From Ascoidea asiatica (taxonomy: Eukaryota; Ascomycota; Saccharomycetes; Ascoideales; Ascoideaceae), in contig BCKQ01000005.1 in assembly GCA_001600695.1 (NCBI GenBank), forward strand, positions 198,593-262,592: a DNA stretch of 64,000 nt, given 5' to 3'. The notes under the pieces are model-generated. The model was given only the letters and a program-made list of their open reading frames with translations, did no database searches and was not told the origin of the DNA. Below, in pieces: positions 1 to 9,908 of the stretch (positions are counted from its first letter, which is position 1; every line of letters begins with the position of its first letter). Position numbers and translations under genes: made by a program.

Positions 1-1
1 T

Positions 2-120
2 CTATAAATTTGGAAAAAAAATCAATTACAATAAAATATAGTATTTTGTTAGTATTAAAATTTCATTTAATATAATATGATTTCTTCATGCAAAAGGATA
101 ATAACTTTTATAATACTTAC
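2..120 (-). other. MRP10: Spliceosomal intron of MRP10
   Basis: Read on the minus strand, the intron starts with GTAAGT at 120-115, carries a perfect TACTAAC branch site at about 54-48, has a T-rich tract, and ends in ATAG with the AG at 3-2. The second exon would begin at base 1. All three yeast splice signals are present within 119 nt, and the frame interruption in Mrp10 needs them. Confidence 0.85.
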
Positions 121-318
121 AAAACTATCCATGCATAATTTCAATTCTCCTTCTAATGGAGAACATTTAATTGAACCTTCTCCATTTGACGACCAACAAT
201 TTAATAATGTAGACATTATAACCAAACACTGATTTGATTGTTTTTGACTAACTGGTTTTTTGACTTGAAATCTTGGTAAAGGTGGTAAACGAGATGGTTT
301 TGGTGCCATATTGAACAA
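121..318 (-). CDS. MRP10: Mitochondrial small-subunit ribosomal protein Mrp10, first exon (partial)
   Basis: This is the first exon of a homolog of yeast Mrp10, a CHCH-type protein of the mitochondrial small ribosomal subunit. The N-terminal stretch [13 protein letters not shown] followed by the spaced cysteines ([16 protein letters not shown], then IKC and LKLC) matches the family closely. The exon holds 66 codons and ends after a Phe codon at a GTAAGT donor, so the intron is phase 0. Reading through the donor gives 17 unrelated residues and a stop, which shows that splicing is needed. A second ATG three codons in (base 309) gives the start MAPKPSR, which fits the family equally well. The rest of the protein lies to the left of the window. 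Confidence 0.88.
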
Positions 319-1154
319 AATCTAAATTCTAAAGTCTAGGATATGTTTAACTGTAATATTTTTGATCTAAATATATATTTTAAACCTTTTATATCACTCA
401 CAATAATCATTCAACCTCATATAATCAATCAAATTAAATTAAATTATGTTTAATTTAATCAAATCAATATAAATCACTTCCAACTGAAAAATGGTTACCC
501 GGCCAACTTGCCTGCAAAAACAAATATCCGTGTTCCCGTTGATGTCTGAACTAATCTCCGTGTCAAAACTTCCGTAGTAAAGTTTCCGTGACAAAACTTC
601 TCAAACTCAGCTGAAACTTCTGCGCGGATAATTAACAAGTTATCAACAATTGACAAATGATCCCCTTATGAAGTTATCAGTTATTTTTGTTCTTCCAACT
701 TGCAGTGATCGCAGTAGTTGTGATAGTAATTAACTCTACAGTTTCAGTCAGAATCTTTATCAGATTTTCTCTTTGAAATAAGTTAATCTATTTTTTAAAA
801 ATATAAAAAAATATAACTAAATTAAAGCTCAATTTAATTCATAAGCTGCTTTTCTTAAATTCTTCTGATCTTTTTTTTTTGATTTTTAATTAATTTTTAT
901 TCAATTAAAATCATCATTTAACTTATCTTTTAATTTCTCTTTTTTCTCGCTTTTGCACCGTGTTTTTTATCAAAAATTATCAATCTTTTTTTTGTTTTTT
1001 TTTTATTTGTTTTTCGCATTCCCGTTTTTTTAATATCTTTAAAATCACTCTTCAAAGAAATCAAATAATCCAAATTCAAATTTAATTTTCTTTGATTCAT
1101 TATCAAACAAATTTATTCTCAAGGTTTTTTATTCTCAAGGTTTTAAAAAAAAAA
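319..1154. other. Divergent promoter region between MRP10 and the sirtuin gene
   Basis: This 5' region is shared by two divergently transcribed genes. It becomes very T-rich from about 850, with many runs of 7-9 T, as is usual for yeast promoters. Slightly more GC-rich DNA lies at 490-720. I see no ORF or RNA gene. Confidence 0.5.
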
Positions 1155-1692
1155 GTATGTATAAATTCAAATCATTAAATATTTCGTCATATTTTTAGAA
1201 TATTTTTAACTTTTTTTTTCGATTTTTAATTATTTTTTCTAAACTTAAATCAATTATTATATGGGTTTTTAATATACTATGTTTACCTTTTCAAAAATTC
1301 TTAAAGTCTGAATACAGTAATAGTAATTAAAAGTAATAGTTATACACTATATCTTTCCATAATCAAAATTTTATATTTCAACTTTTCTTAAATTTATCAA
1401 TTTATGACTTCTTTCATATTCAATTATTAATTTTGCTTTAATTTCAAAATTAAGCTTAAATATCAATTTTAATTTCAGTTTCAATTCAGATAATATGAAT
1501 AAAATGTTAATACTCATTTACTACCTTAAAATATTTTAAAAACTTTCAATCATCAGTAATTTTTTTCAACTTATATTATATTCTTATGAAATATTTTCGT
1601 ACTTTCTTTCTTTCTTTCTTTTTTTCTCATAATTCATTTTAGAAATGATTAAACAATTACTAACAAAATATTCCTTCTTTTCATTTATCAAG
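1155..1692 (+). other. Probable 5'-UTR intron of the sirtuin gene
   Basis: A GTATGT donor at 1155-1160, a perfect TACTAAC at 1658-1664 and an AG at 1691-1692 are in the right order, and the sirtuin ATG follows at 1729. An in-frame TAA lies just before the ATG, so the spliced leader would be non-coding. At about 538 nt the intron is long for a yeast, but long 5'-UTR introns are known. This is inference from splice signals only. Confidence 0.5.
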
Positions 1693-1728
1693 CCAATTGA
1701 AAAAAATAAATCCTTCTCATATTAAGAA

Positions 1729-3453
1729 ATGGTATCTGAAACTTATTCATCAAGTTCTGTATCAACTTCAAGCTCTTCCATAACTCCAATAAATTCTCTG
1801 TCAAATAATTCAAAAAATGAATTAAATAATACCTCAAAATTAAAAAATAAAAATTATAAAAATAAAAACAATTCTCATAAATCTCCTCAGATTGAAAATA
1901 ATAGACCTTCAAAACTTCAAAAGATTTCTTCTAATTCTAATTCCAGTTTTAATTCAATTTCTAACAATTCTTCAAATAAATTACCAACTCCAACTACTTA
2001 TATAGATTCAGATTCATCCGATTATAATGAATCTTCTGATGATTTAAAAGAATTTTCTTTTGATACAAATACTAATTCTGCTTCAAATTCAAAATCCTCA
2101 ACTTCAACTACAATTAAATCTGAAAATAACAATAATAATAGTAATTCAAAAAATAAAAATAAAGGTAAACCTTCTAATTCAAATTCTGGTATAAAAAATG
2201 ATTCGAATAATAATTCTTCTAAATTTGATCAAAATTCAAAATTTAAAAATGAAAAAAAAAAAGATACTTCATTACATGCTCCTTTTACTGCTGAGGATGC
2301 TGCAAATGCAAGAAATTTCCTTAAAACTGAAGGTTCGATGCCATTTTTAGATTATTATTTACCAAGTAGAGCTTCTGGTGAAGATATTGTGAAAATTATA
2401 ATGCTTCTTGGTTATTATCCAGCTGATATAGATGAATTTACAAGTGAGAAAAATATTATTCATTTAATTAAATGTTTACAAAAAGCAATGAACAAAGTTT
2501 TAACTACGAGACATAAACTTGATGATTTTAATTCAATTGAAGATTTTATGCATAAACTTTTAACTGCAAAAAAAATTTTAGTTTTAACTGGAGCTGGAAT
2601 TTCAACTTCTTTAGGTATTCCAGATTTTAGATCTTCAAAAGGTTTTTATTCAAGATTAGAAAATCTTGGTTTAAATGATCCTCAAGAAGTTTTTGATTTA
2701 AAAACTTTTCATCAAGATCCATCTATTTTTTATTCAATAGCTGATATGGTTCTACCTCCAACAAATATTTTTACTCCATTACATGCTTTCATAAAAATTT
2801 TACAAGATAAAGGAAAATTATTAAGAAATTATACTCAAAATATTGATAATTTAGAAAGTATTGTTGGTATCCACCCTGATAAATTAATTCAATGTCATGG
2901 TTCTTTTGCAACTGCAACTTGTCAAACTTGCGGTTATAAAGTCAAAGGTAGTGCAATTTTTGATGATATTAGAAAAAAAGAATTAGCTTTTTGTATTAAA
3001 TGTACAAAAAAAAGAATCGAATTACTTGATTCTGGTAAAACTTTGAAACCTGCTTATGGTGTAATGAAACCTGATATTACTTTCTTTGGAGAAGCTTTAC
3101 CTGAAAGATTTCATGATAATATGAATAAAGATATAAAAGAATGCGATTTATTAATATGTATCGGAACCTCATTAAAAGTTGCTCCTGTTTCAGAAATTGT
3201 CAATAAAATACCGGAATATGTTCCCCAAGTTTTGATTAATAGAGATGAAGTATCTCATTGTCAATTCGATGTAAATTTATTAGGTTATTGTGATCAAATT
3301 ATTTGTTATATATGTGATAAAATTAGCTGGGATATTCCTCATAAAAAATATCAAGAAATTTTGGATAGTGGTTTAGAAATTTCACATCCGGAACTTACTG
3401 TCTATAAAATCACTGATGAAAATCAAAGAGCTGAACAAGAAAATAAATCTTGA
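1729..3453 (+). CDS. SIR2: Sir2/Hst1-type NAD-dependent histone deacetylase
   Basis: Class I sirtuin of 574 residues. The first ~180 residues are a Ser/Asn/Lys-rich tail of low complexity. Residues ~190-280 match the helical N-terminal domain of Sir2/Hst1 (MPFLDYYLPSRASGEDIV). The catalytic core follows: the NAD-binding GAGIS at ~288, IPDFRS, TQNIDN at ~369, the catalytic His390 in HGSF, a zinc site at Cys398/401/422/425, and GTSLKVAP and NRD motifs near the C terminus. Family members remove acetyl groups from histone tails and act in silencing or Sum1-type repression in the nucleus. Sir2 and Hst1 cannot be told apart here, because a yeast without the genome duplication has one gene for both. 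The ATG is preceded by an in-frame stop. Confidence 0.93.
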   Translation: MVSETYSSSSVSTSSSSITPINSLSNNSKNELNNTSKLKNKNYKNKNNSHKSPQIENNRPSKLQKISSNSNSSFNSISNNSSNKLPTPTTYIDSDSSDYNESSDDLKEFSFDTNTNSASNSKSSTSTTIKSENNNNNSNSKNKNKGKPSNSNSGIKNDSNNNSSKFDQNSKFKNEKKKDTSLHAPFTAEDAANARNFLKTEGSMPFLDYYLPSRASGEDIVKIIMLLGYYPADIDEFTSEKNIIHLIKCLQKAMNKVLTTRHKLDDFNSIEDFMHKLLTAKKILVLTGAGISTSLGIPDFRSSKGFYSRLENLGLNDPQEVFDLKTFHQDPSIFYSIADMVLPPTNIFTPLHAFIKILQDKGKLLRNYTQNIDNLESIVGIHPDKLIQCHGSFATATCQTCGYKVKGSAIFDDIRKKELAFCIKCTKKRIELLDSGKTLKPAYGVMKPDITFFGEALPERFHDNMNKDIKECDLLICIGTSLKVAPVSEIVNKIPEYVPQVLINRDEVSHCQFDVNLLGYCDQIICYICDKISWDIPHKKYQEILDSGLEISHPELTVYKITDENQRAEQENKS

Positions 3454-3703
3454 TTCTTGGCTTTTTTTTCTCTCGTTTTGTTTTTTCAGGTTTTTTCAAC
3501 TTTGACTTTTTCTAAATTCTTGTTGATTGCTTTTTGTGTTTTTTATATTATACATATACACTCATATATATAAGTTTTTGATATAATCTTTTTTTTTGGA
3601 AAAAAAAATTTAACATTTTTCTAATTGATATTGTTTAACAAAATTTATTTACTAATCCATTTTAAAAACTTATAAAAAAATAGATATAAAGCACCTAACA
3701 ACT

Positions 3704-4789
3704 TTAGTCAGAATCACTATCGTTGTCATCATTCTCAGATTCATTTAAAACTTGGTTATCTTCATCATCTTCATCAATTTCACCATTGGATGAATATTTA
3801 GGAATCAGATCAGAATTATTTGAATCGATTATATCTTCTAAGTCATCAATAGCTGAAGTATCAATTGATTTTGTAATAGAGTTTTGATTGGTAATTTCAT
3901 CAGTAAATTTTTTATGAATTTTAGCACCTTTATTCAAATTATTTAGTTTAGCATCTATTACTGGTAAGTAATTTTCTTGAATTGAATTTGGCTCATTTAT
4001 TGCACCTTCAATTGTAATAGCTTTACCTGAACTATGAATAGATTTAATATTAAATTTTAATTTTCCTTCAATTTTTATTCCATTTGAATCATTCCAATAA
4101 CCTAAAGAATGATTATCTGTATCATTAACGTCTATCTCATCCGCTTGATTGTTGATAAATTTCCAACTTGAAGGAATATTATTTTTTTTTATTGTTGCAT
4201 TGAATATATCATGGATTAACAACCCTATATGAGAAGGTGATTGCATATAGCACCAACCATCTATAGTATCACCAATTTGTGGTTTCCAAATCAAAAAATC
4301 TACTTTTACCCATAAAAATACAAAAGGAGTATCAAATTTTATTGGAGCTAGACAAATTTTTCTTTTCTTTTTTCTTTCAAAAGAATCATCAGTATTGTCT
4401 TCATCTTCGTCATCTGTTTGATCAAAATTATCGTACATTCTATTTGCTAACTTAATATTAAAATATGATAACACTATTCCATGAACCGGAGAATAAAATG
4501 TCATTATTAAAGGATCTAAATGCTGAATTTTTATACCATTTATAGGATCATTTGCAAAACAAGGAGCAATTGAAAGATATAAATGAGCAGTTACTTTCTG
4601 AAAACATTTAGATAAGTTTTTTGATACAGAAGAAGTTTTAGAGCTCTCTGAATCAATTACATTACTATCTGTGCCAAATTCATTATTTTCATTCAAAGTT
4701 CCAATTGATTTTCTCTTTTTTAAAGCATGTGTATTTGACACACTTTCATCCAAGCTTGTTCTTTTTCTGGAATTTCCAATTGTTGACAT
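3704..4789 (-). CDS. RPA43: RNA polymerase I subunit Rpa43
   Basis: 361-residue homolog of Rpa43, which with Rpa14 forms the stalk of RNA polymerase I and contacts Rrn3 at rDNA promoters. Residues ~60-125 form the Rpb7-N-like part with IAPCFANDPINGIKIQHLDP and GIVLSYFNIKL. Residues ~165-215 form the OB-fold part with DTIDGWCYMQSPSHIGLLIH. Acidic and Lys-rich tails lie at 120-145 and at the C terminus, which is Asp/Glu/Ser-rich. The gene is convergent with the sirtuin gene, with 250 nt between stops. Its promoter holds an A/T-rich TGAAAAATTT-like element near 4970, which resembles the RRPE site common upstream of ribosome-biogenesis genes. Confidence 0.9.
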   Translation of the reverse strand: MSTIGNSRKRTSLDESVSNTHALKKRKSIGTLNENNEFGTDSNVIDSESSKTSSVSKNLSKCFQKVTAHLYLSIAPCFANDPINGIKIQHLDPLIMTFYSPVHGIVLSYFNIKLANRMYDNFDQTDDEDEDNTDDSFERKKKRKICLAPIKFDTPFVFLWVKVDFLIWKPQIGDTIDGWCYMQSPSHIGLLIHDIFNATIKKNNIPSSWKFINNQADEIDVNDTDNHSLGYWNDSNGIKIEGKLKFNIKSIHSSGKAITIEGAINEPNSIQENYLPVIDAKLNNLNKGAKIHKKFTDEITNQNSITKSIDTSAIDDLEDIIDSNNSDLIPKYSSNGEIDEDDEDNQVLNESENDDNDSDSD

Positions 4790-5232
4790 ATTTTTTTTTT
4801 GTTTTTCTCTTTTAAGTTAAATTGATTTATAAAAAAATATTATTTTATTATGCCCAAATAATAAATTAATTTTAAACCAATATACTTCTTTAGAATTATG
4901 GTCTAACTTAATTTTGAACAAAATTTTTAAAATAATTTTTTTTAAAGGTTACCTAAAAATAAGAAATAAATTTTTCAAAACCATTGAAGCATCCCGCGAG
5001 TTCCTGTAGCCAAATTCACGGATGTTTTAAAGACCCATAAATAATATCTGCGCGAAAGTTCTTTGATCACATTTGGCACGCATTCAATGTTTGAAGTTTT
5101 CTTAATTGAAATTCTCTTTCTTTTACTCTCCTTGAATTCTAATTAATCGTCATTCAATCATTTATTTATTGAAAAAATAAAAAATTAAAGCTTTCCACAC
5201 AAGTATATTCATTCTTTTAGCTTTTCAAAATT
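4790..5232. promoter_or_regulatory. Divergent promoter of RPA43 and MAP2
   Basis: 443 nt between the two start codons. On the minus strand a TGAAAAATTT sequence at about 4968-4977 resembles the RRPE motif of ribosome-biogenesis promoters. A short, more GC-rich patch lies at 4985-5090. No ORF is seen. Confidence 0.4.
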
Positions 5233-6543
5233 ATGTCCGAGATTGGGGTGAAGGTAGAAGCTATAGACTCTTTGTCAAAAGATGTTAAAGAACTTACAGT
5301 AGATCAAGTAAAAACTAAAATTAAACCTGATAATGAGAATTCAGAAAATGAGAAGAAAATAGTACCTGACAGTAACGAGGCCACTAATGGTGAACAAACT
5401 ACTGAACAAACTGGTGAAAAAAAGAAAAAAAAAAAGAAGAAGAAGCATTCTAAAAAAAAAAAAATAACTATCATTTCTCAATATTATCCAGATAATATAT
5501 ATCCTGAGGGTGAATGGATGGATTACAAAGATGAAAATAGTTTTCGTACAACAAATGAAGAAAAGAGATATTTAGATAATTTATCTAATAATAAATGGGA
5601 ACTATTTAGAAAAGGTTCCGAAGTTCACAGAAGAGTAAGAAAGTTAGGTAGAGAAAAATTCAAACCTGGAATGACAATGATTGAAGTAGTTGAAACTGTA
5701 GAAAATGCACTTAGAACTTATACTGGAAATGAAAAAGTAGAAAAAGTCGCTGGAATAGGATTTCCAACAGGTGTATCGTTGAATCATGTAGCAGCACATT
5801 ATACACCTAATTCCAATGATAAACAAATATTAAGACAAGACGATGTAATGAAAGTGGATATTGGTGTTCATTATGATGGTTATATTGTTGATTGTGCTTT
5901 TACTCACACATTCAATCCAAGATATGATCCTTTATTGACAGCCGTAAGAGAAGCGACATATACTGGTATCAAAGAAGCCGGAATTGATGTAAGATTAACT
6001 GATATTGGTGAAGCAATTCAAGAAGTTATGGAAAGTCATGAAGTTGAGCTTGATAATAAGGTGTATCCAGTCAAATGCTTAAGAAATCTTTGTGGTCATA
6101 ATATAGGTAGATTTCGTATTCATGGAGGGAAATCAGTTCCTATTGTTAAAAATGGAGATAATACAAAAATGGAAGAAGGAGAGACATTTGCGATTGAAAC
6201 ATTTGGTACTACAGGTAGAGGATATGTTGTTTCTGAAGGAGAATGCTCTCACTATGCTAAAAACCCAGATGCAAGTCATGTAACTTTAAGATTAGCTAGA
6301 GCTAAACAATTGTTGAAAACAATAGATGAGCATTTTGGAACATTACCTTGGTGTAGACGATACCTTGATAGAACCGGTGAAGAAAAATATCTATTGGCTT
6401 TAAAAAATTTAGTTTCGAATGGTTTAGTTAATGAATATCCTCCTCTTGTAGATATAAAAGGATCATATACAGCTCAATATGAACATACAATATTGCTTCA
6501 TCCAACACGTAAAGAGGTTGTATCCAAAGGTGATGACTATTGA
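5233..6543 (+). CDS. MAP2: Methionine aminopeptidase 2
   Basis: 436-residue type 2 methionine aminopeptidase, which removes the initiator Met from nascent cytosolic proteins. The N terminus is charged and carries a long Lys run (residues ~62-78), typical of the eukaryotic enzyme and thought to bind ribosomes. The pita-bread catalytic domain is complete. By alignment with the human enzyme, the substrate His is His189 (AAHYTPN). The metal ligands are Asp209, Asp220 ([11 protein letters not shown]), His289 ([13 protein letters not shown]), Glu322 (FAIETFG) and Glu417 (YEHTILLHP). The family-typical end VVSKGDDY is present. The gene appears intact with one plausible start. Confidence 0.96.
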   Translation: MSEIGVKVEAIDSLSKDVKELTVDQVKTKIKPDNENSENEKKIVPDSNEATNGEQTTEQTGEKKKKKKKKKHSKKKKITIISQYYPDNIYPEGEWMDYKDENSFRTTNEEKRYLDNLSNNKWELFRKGSEVHRRVRKLGREKFKPGMTMIEVVETVENALRTYTGNEKVEKVAGIGFPTGVSLNHVAAHYTPNSNDKQILRQDDVMKVDIGVHYDGYIVDCAFTHTFNPRYDPLLTAVREATYTGIKEAGIDVRLTDIGEAIQEVMESHEVELDNKVYPVKCLRNLCGHNIGRFRIHGGKSVPIVKNGDNTKMEEGETFAIETFGTTGRGYVVSEGECSHYAKNPDASHVTLRLARAKQLLKTIDEHFGTLPWCRRYLDRTGEEKYLLALKNLVSNGLVNEYPPLVDIKGSYTAQYEHTILLHPTRKEVVSKGDDY

Positions 6544-7094
6544 GTTCAAAGAATATAAGAGTAGTTTGAAGAAAGTATCATAAATAAAAAAAAATTATCA
6601 ATCAAAAAAAAAATTAGCTTTATAAAAAAAAAAGGTAGAAACAAATGTAAAATGCATTCAACGCCACAATTACCGATCTGCTTATAGTTTCCGGATGTCC
6701 CTTTTCAAATGGAATTATGTACAAAAAATTATATATTTTTAGTTATCTTTAGTGCTTTGTAGCGGTTATTTTCTTCCCACCCCACTCCGGTGAACCTGTG
6801 ACCTCTACAAATGCTGATCAAAATCAATGAATGAGATAGTGCAAAAATTGATAGAACGCTTGTAGGTTATTAACTAGTACCGGTAGTAGTACTTTATATA
6901 GTGCACCACCACAGTACTGCAGTTTTGAACCATTTATTGTCCTACCACTTTACTGCTTTGCTCTTATGAAGGTTTTGACTTATTTATTGAAACTTACAAA
7001 TTAATCAAAATAGATTATATTCAGAATAAAACTATTAGTTTTGCTTGTTATTATTGCTTTAATTATTCGTTTTGCTCTTATGATTCTCTTCTAA
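6544..7094. other. Intergenic region upstream of the Zn2Cys6 gene
   Basis: 551 nt with no convincing ORF. After A-rich DNA just past MAP2 comes a more mixed region (6650-6960) containing the palindrome CAGTACTG at 6912-6919 and a GTACCGGTAGTAGTAC stretch near 6877-6892. It is probably the promoter of the downstream regulator. Confidence 0.4.
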
Positions 7095-9554
7095 ATGTTC
7101 TCTACCTATAAACTACCTGTAGTTTCTGAATCTAATAGAGCCAATAATGATCAAAATAACAATGATAAAAATAAAAATAATAAAAAAAGCAAAAGCAAAA
7201 ACAAAAATCAAAACAATAGTAATGGAACTATTGAAAAAGGATTATCAAATACTGCATTATCGAGTAATGGATCATCAAATAATGGGTTATCGAGTAATGG
7301 GTCTACTCCTAATATATCTTTAAAAACAGAGCATTCAGAAATGAACTGTTTTTCTTTATGTTTTTCACGTTCAAGGAATCCATACGCTTGTGAAAGATGT
7401 AAATCTCTTAAAGTTAAATGTGTTCCTGTTGATCATAGTCAAATATATGGAGATTGTGAAAGATGTTTGAAAGCGAAACAAAAATGTATAATTGATTTAA
7501 AAAATAGAAAAAGATTAAAAAGAAGTATATCAAGTAATTTTAAGCAGGAGTCTGAATCTTCTAAAATAATAAAATCTTCGGAAAATATAAATAAACAAAT
7601 AAAAATTCTTTCAGATTCAAAACCAGTTTCAAAACAAATCAATTTAAATTCCTTAAAGACTGTTCAAAATCAAGTTTCACTTCCATCTGAATCAATTATC
7701 AATGAAATTGCTCCATTAGAATCTAATTGTCGCTCAATATATTCCGTTAAAAATAATGATGCAAGTTTTCAAAAAATTAGCTTAATTTTATCTAAAAAAA
7801 TTTCTGATGATCTTTCTATTAGTTGGAATAGTTTTTTATATCAAATCAGTCTTTCATCTGAAGGTAAGTATATAATGAGAAATTCTGCTTTAAAATTAAC
7901 TAATTCATTATCTATTTCTAATGATGTAGTTTCTTTAGGGATTATCTCATTAGATGAAGCAAATTCAAGAATTAATTTTGTTAAAACTGTTTTCAATGAA
8001 TTACACTCTGTTCATGCCCATCATGTTGTTTCTTTACCTGATATTTCAATCAATGAATTTAGAATTCAATATCCTTTTTTATTTTTAACTTTGATCTCTA
8101 TTACTTCAAAGGCAATTAAAAGAGTCACTACTTCCATAGTTTCTGATGATAATATAATTTATGATAAAAAAGAAATTTTTTTAAAAGAGTTCAAAATTCA
8201 GTCTTTTCATTTATTTTATTTAAATCAAGAAGTTTTACTTCAAGGAAATAAATCTTTAGAATTATTAAGATCTTTATTTTTAACCATTAATTGGCTTAAT
8301 GATATTGATCTTTATGCAAAACAAAAAACTCATCTTTATTTAAATCTATTTAATTCAATGATTTTAGATTTAGGTCTAGATGGAGATAACTTAAATTTAC
8401 CGGATTTACATTTCAAACATTATAATGCATCTTTGAGAAAATTTGCTTCTTTAACAAATAAAGATTCGCTTGAGTGTCAAAGATTATTAATCGCTGGTTA
8501 TTTATTTTCCGTTTCATATTCAATTTTTTCTCAAAAACCATTATTGTTAACTTGGTCAAGATATATTGATAGATGCTGTTTAAAACTTTTAGATTCTGAT
8601 AAAGATGATGATATAAGTATTGGTGCTTTAGGAAAATTATATTGTATGGTTGAAATTTGTTTAAATAAAAGTTATGATATTGAGCCCATTGAAGATAATG
8701 GAAAATTAATTAAAAATGAAAACTTTTTTAATAATGATTTTAAAAATCAACAATTACTTGATTATTTTCTCTCGGAAATCAAAAAAATCGAAATCAAAGT
8801 TCAATCAAAAAAAATTGAAACAAATTTTCATTACCGAAGTTGTTTAAATACTTTAATTTTATTTCTATATGAAAATTGTATTCTAGCTTCTGCAGTTTTC
8901 ACAAAACATGAAAATTCTAGATATAGTTTTACAGAACTTTTAAAAAAAAAAAAGTTCACACCATTAGTGATAAATACAATTGATATTTGTTATAAATTAT
9001 CATTAGAAAGTATTCACCTTTTTCAAGATCTAAAAGATGATGATGTAGCTATTCTTCCGATTATGTGTTTTCCTAGATTAGTATATTGTATAGGATTTTT
9101 CCTAAAATTAAGTTTACTAGCAATCTATTTACCAATTAATTTAAAGCCCAATTTTCACAGAACTTTTATAAAGGGAAATCATCATTTTAGTGAAAATTGT
9201 GTTTTTATTGTTCAAAATATTCAAAAAAAATTAAGAAAAGTCATAAATAAATTTATTTATTCAAATTATCTTCTAAAATTTAACTATGTTTCATCATTAT
9301 TATTATATTACTATAAAACAATACTTAATAATGAAGAAGAAGATTTTCAAAATCTTTTAAAAAAAAGAACGACATTAACTAGTAAAATGCTAAATGAAGA
9401 AAAGAGAGGAAAGATGGATAATTATGAAATTAAATATCCAATAGAAATGATTGAGCCCCAGAATGATATTAATTATTATTCTAATTTTAGTGATTTTAAT
9501 CTTTTTAGTGAATGCTATTTTGACTATTTTGATATGTTAAATGATGGTCCATAA
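7095..9554 (+). CDS. Zn2Cys6 fungal transcription factor (Leu3/War1-like layout)
   Basis: 819-residue fungal regulator. After an Asn/Lys/Ser-rich leader, a binuclear zinc cluster lies at ~95-130 (ACERCKSLKVKC, then DCERCLKAKQKC), with the six cysteines in the usual order and a basic stretch KNRKRLKRS behind it. The spacing between the two halves is longer than in Gal4 and recalls the Leu3/War1 group. The region from ~285 (ISLDEANSRINFVKTVFNEL, HVVSLPDI, YPFLFLTLISI) resembles the fungal-specific middle domain of the same group. It is expected to bind DNA in the nucleus. The target pathway cannot be read from the sequence, and orthology to Leu3 is not established. Confidence 0.8.
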   Translation: MFSTYKLPVVSESNRANNDQNNNDKNKNNKKSKSKNKNQNNSNGTIEKGLSNTALSSNGSSNNGLSSNGSTPNISLKTEHSEMNCFSLCFSRSRNPYACERCKSLKVKCVPVDHSQIYGDCERCLKAKQKCIIDLKNRKRLKRSISSNFKQESESSKIIKSSENINKQIKILSDSKPVSKQINLNSLKTVQNQVSLPSESIINEIAPLESNCRSIYSVKNNDASFQKISLILSKKISDDLSISWNSFLYQISLSSEGKYIMRNSALKLTNSLSISNDVVSLGIISLDEANSRINFVKTVFNELHSVHAHHVVSLPDISINEFRIQYPFLFLTLISITSKAIKRVTTSIVSDDNIIYDKKEIFLKEFKIQSFHLFYLNQEVLLQGNKSLELLRSLFLTINWLNDIDLYAKQKTHLYLNLFNSMILDLGLDGDNLNLPDLHFKHYNASLRKFASLTNKDSLECQRLLIAGYLFSVSYSIFSQKPLLLTWSRYIDRCCLKLLDSDKDDDISIGALGKLYCMVEICLNKSYDIEPIEDNGKLIKNENFFNNDFKNQQLLDYFLSEIKKIEIKVQSKKIETNFHYRSCLNTLILFLYENCILASAVFTKHENSRYSFTELLKKKKFTPLVINTIDICYKLSLESIHLFQDLKDDDVAILPIMCFPRLVYCIGFFLKLSLLAIYLPINLKPNFHRTFIKGNHHFSENCVFIVQNIQKKLRKVINKFIYSNYLLKFNYVSSLLLYYYKTILNNEEEDFQNLLKKRTTLTSKMLNEEKRGKMDNYEIKYPIEMIEPQNDINYYSNFSDFNLFSECYFDYFDMLNDGP

Positions 9555-9908
9555 AATAAGATTATAAAATTAATAGAATAAAAAAATTATTAAGATAGAA
9601 GTAAGATAATGGTAATATAAAAGGTGAAAATATACTCCTGAATATCAGAACTAGATATATATACTATTATAATATTCTTTAACCTTATATGAAATGATTG
9701 TATATGATAAAATTTGATATAATATGATATACTATTGTATAACATGATATAATATAATATAATATAGAGATAGATTAATATAATGATTAGTACAATCAAA
9801 TAAGTAAGTGCTATAGTTTATATTCAAAGAGCATATGGTAATAAAGAATGAGTAAGAAAAGAGTGTATGTATACACAAGACCAGAAAATGAACATTTTTT
9901 ATATAAAA
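9555..9908. other. AT-rich convergent intergenic region
   Basis: 354 nt between two convergent genes. It has reiterated ATATAATATGATAT-type runs around 9715-9770 and no coding capacity that looks real. It probably serves the 3' ends of both genes. Confidence 0.45.
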
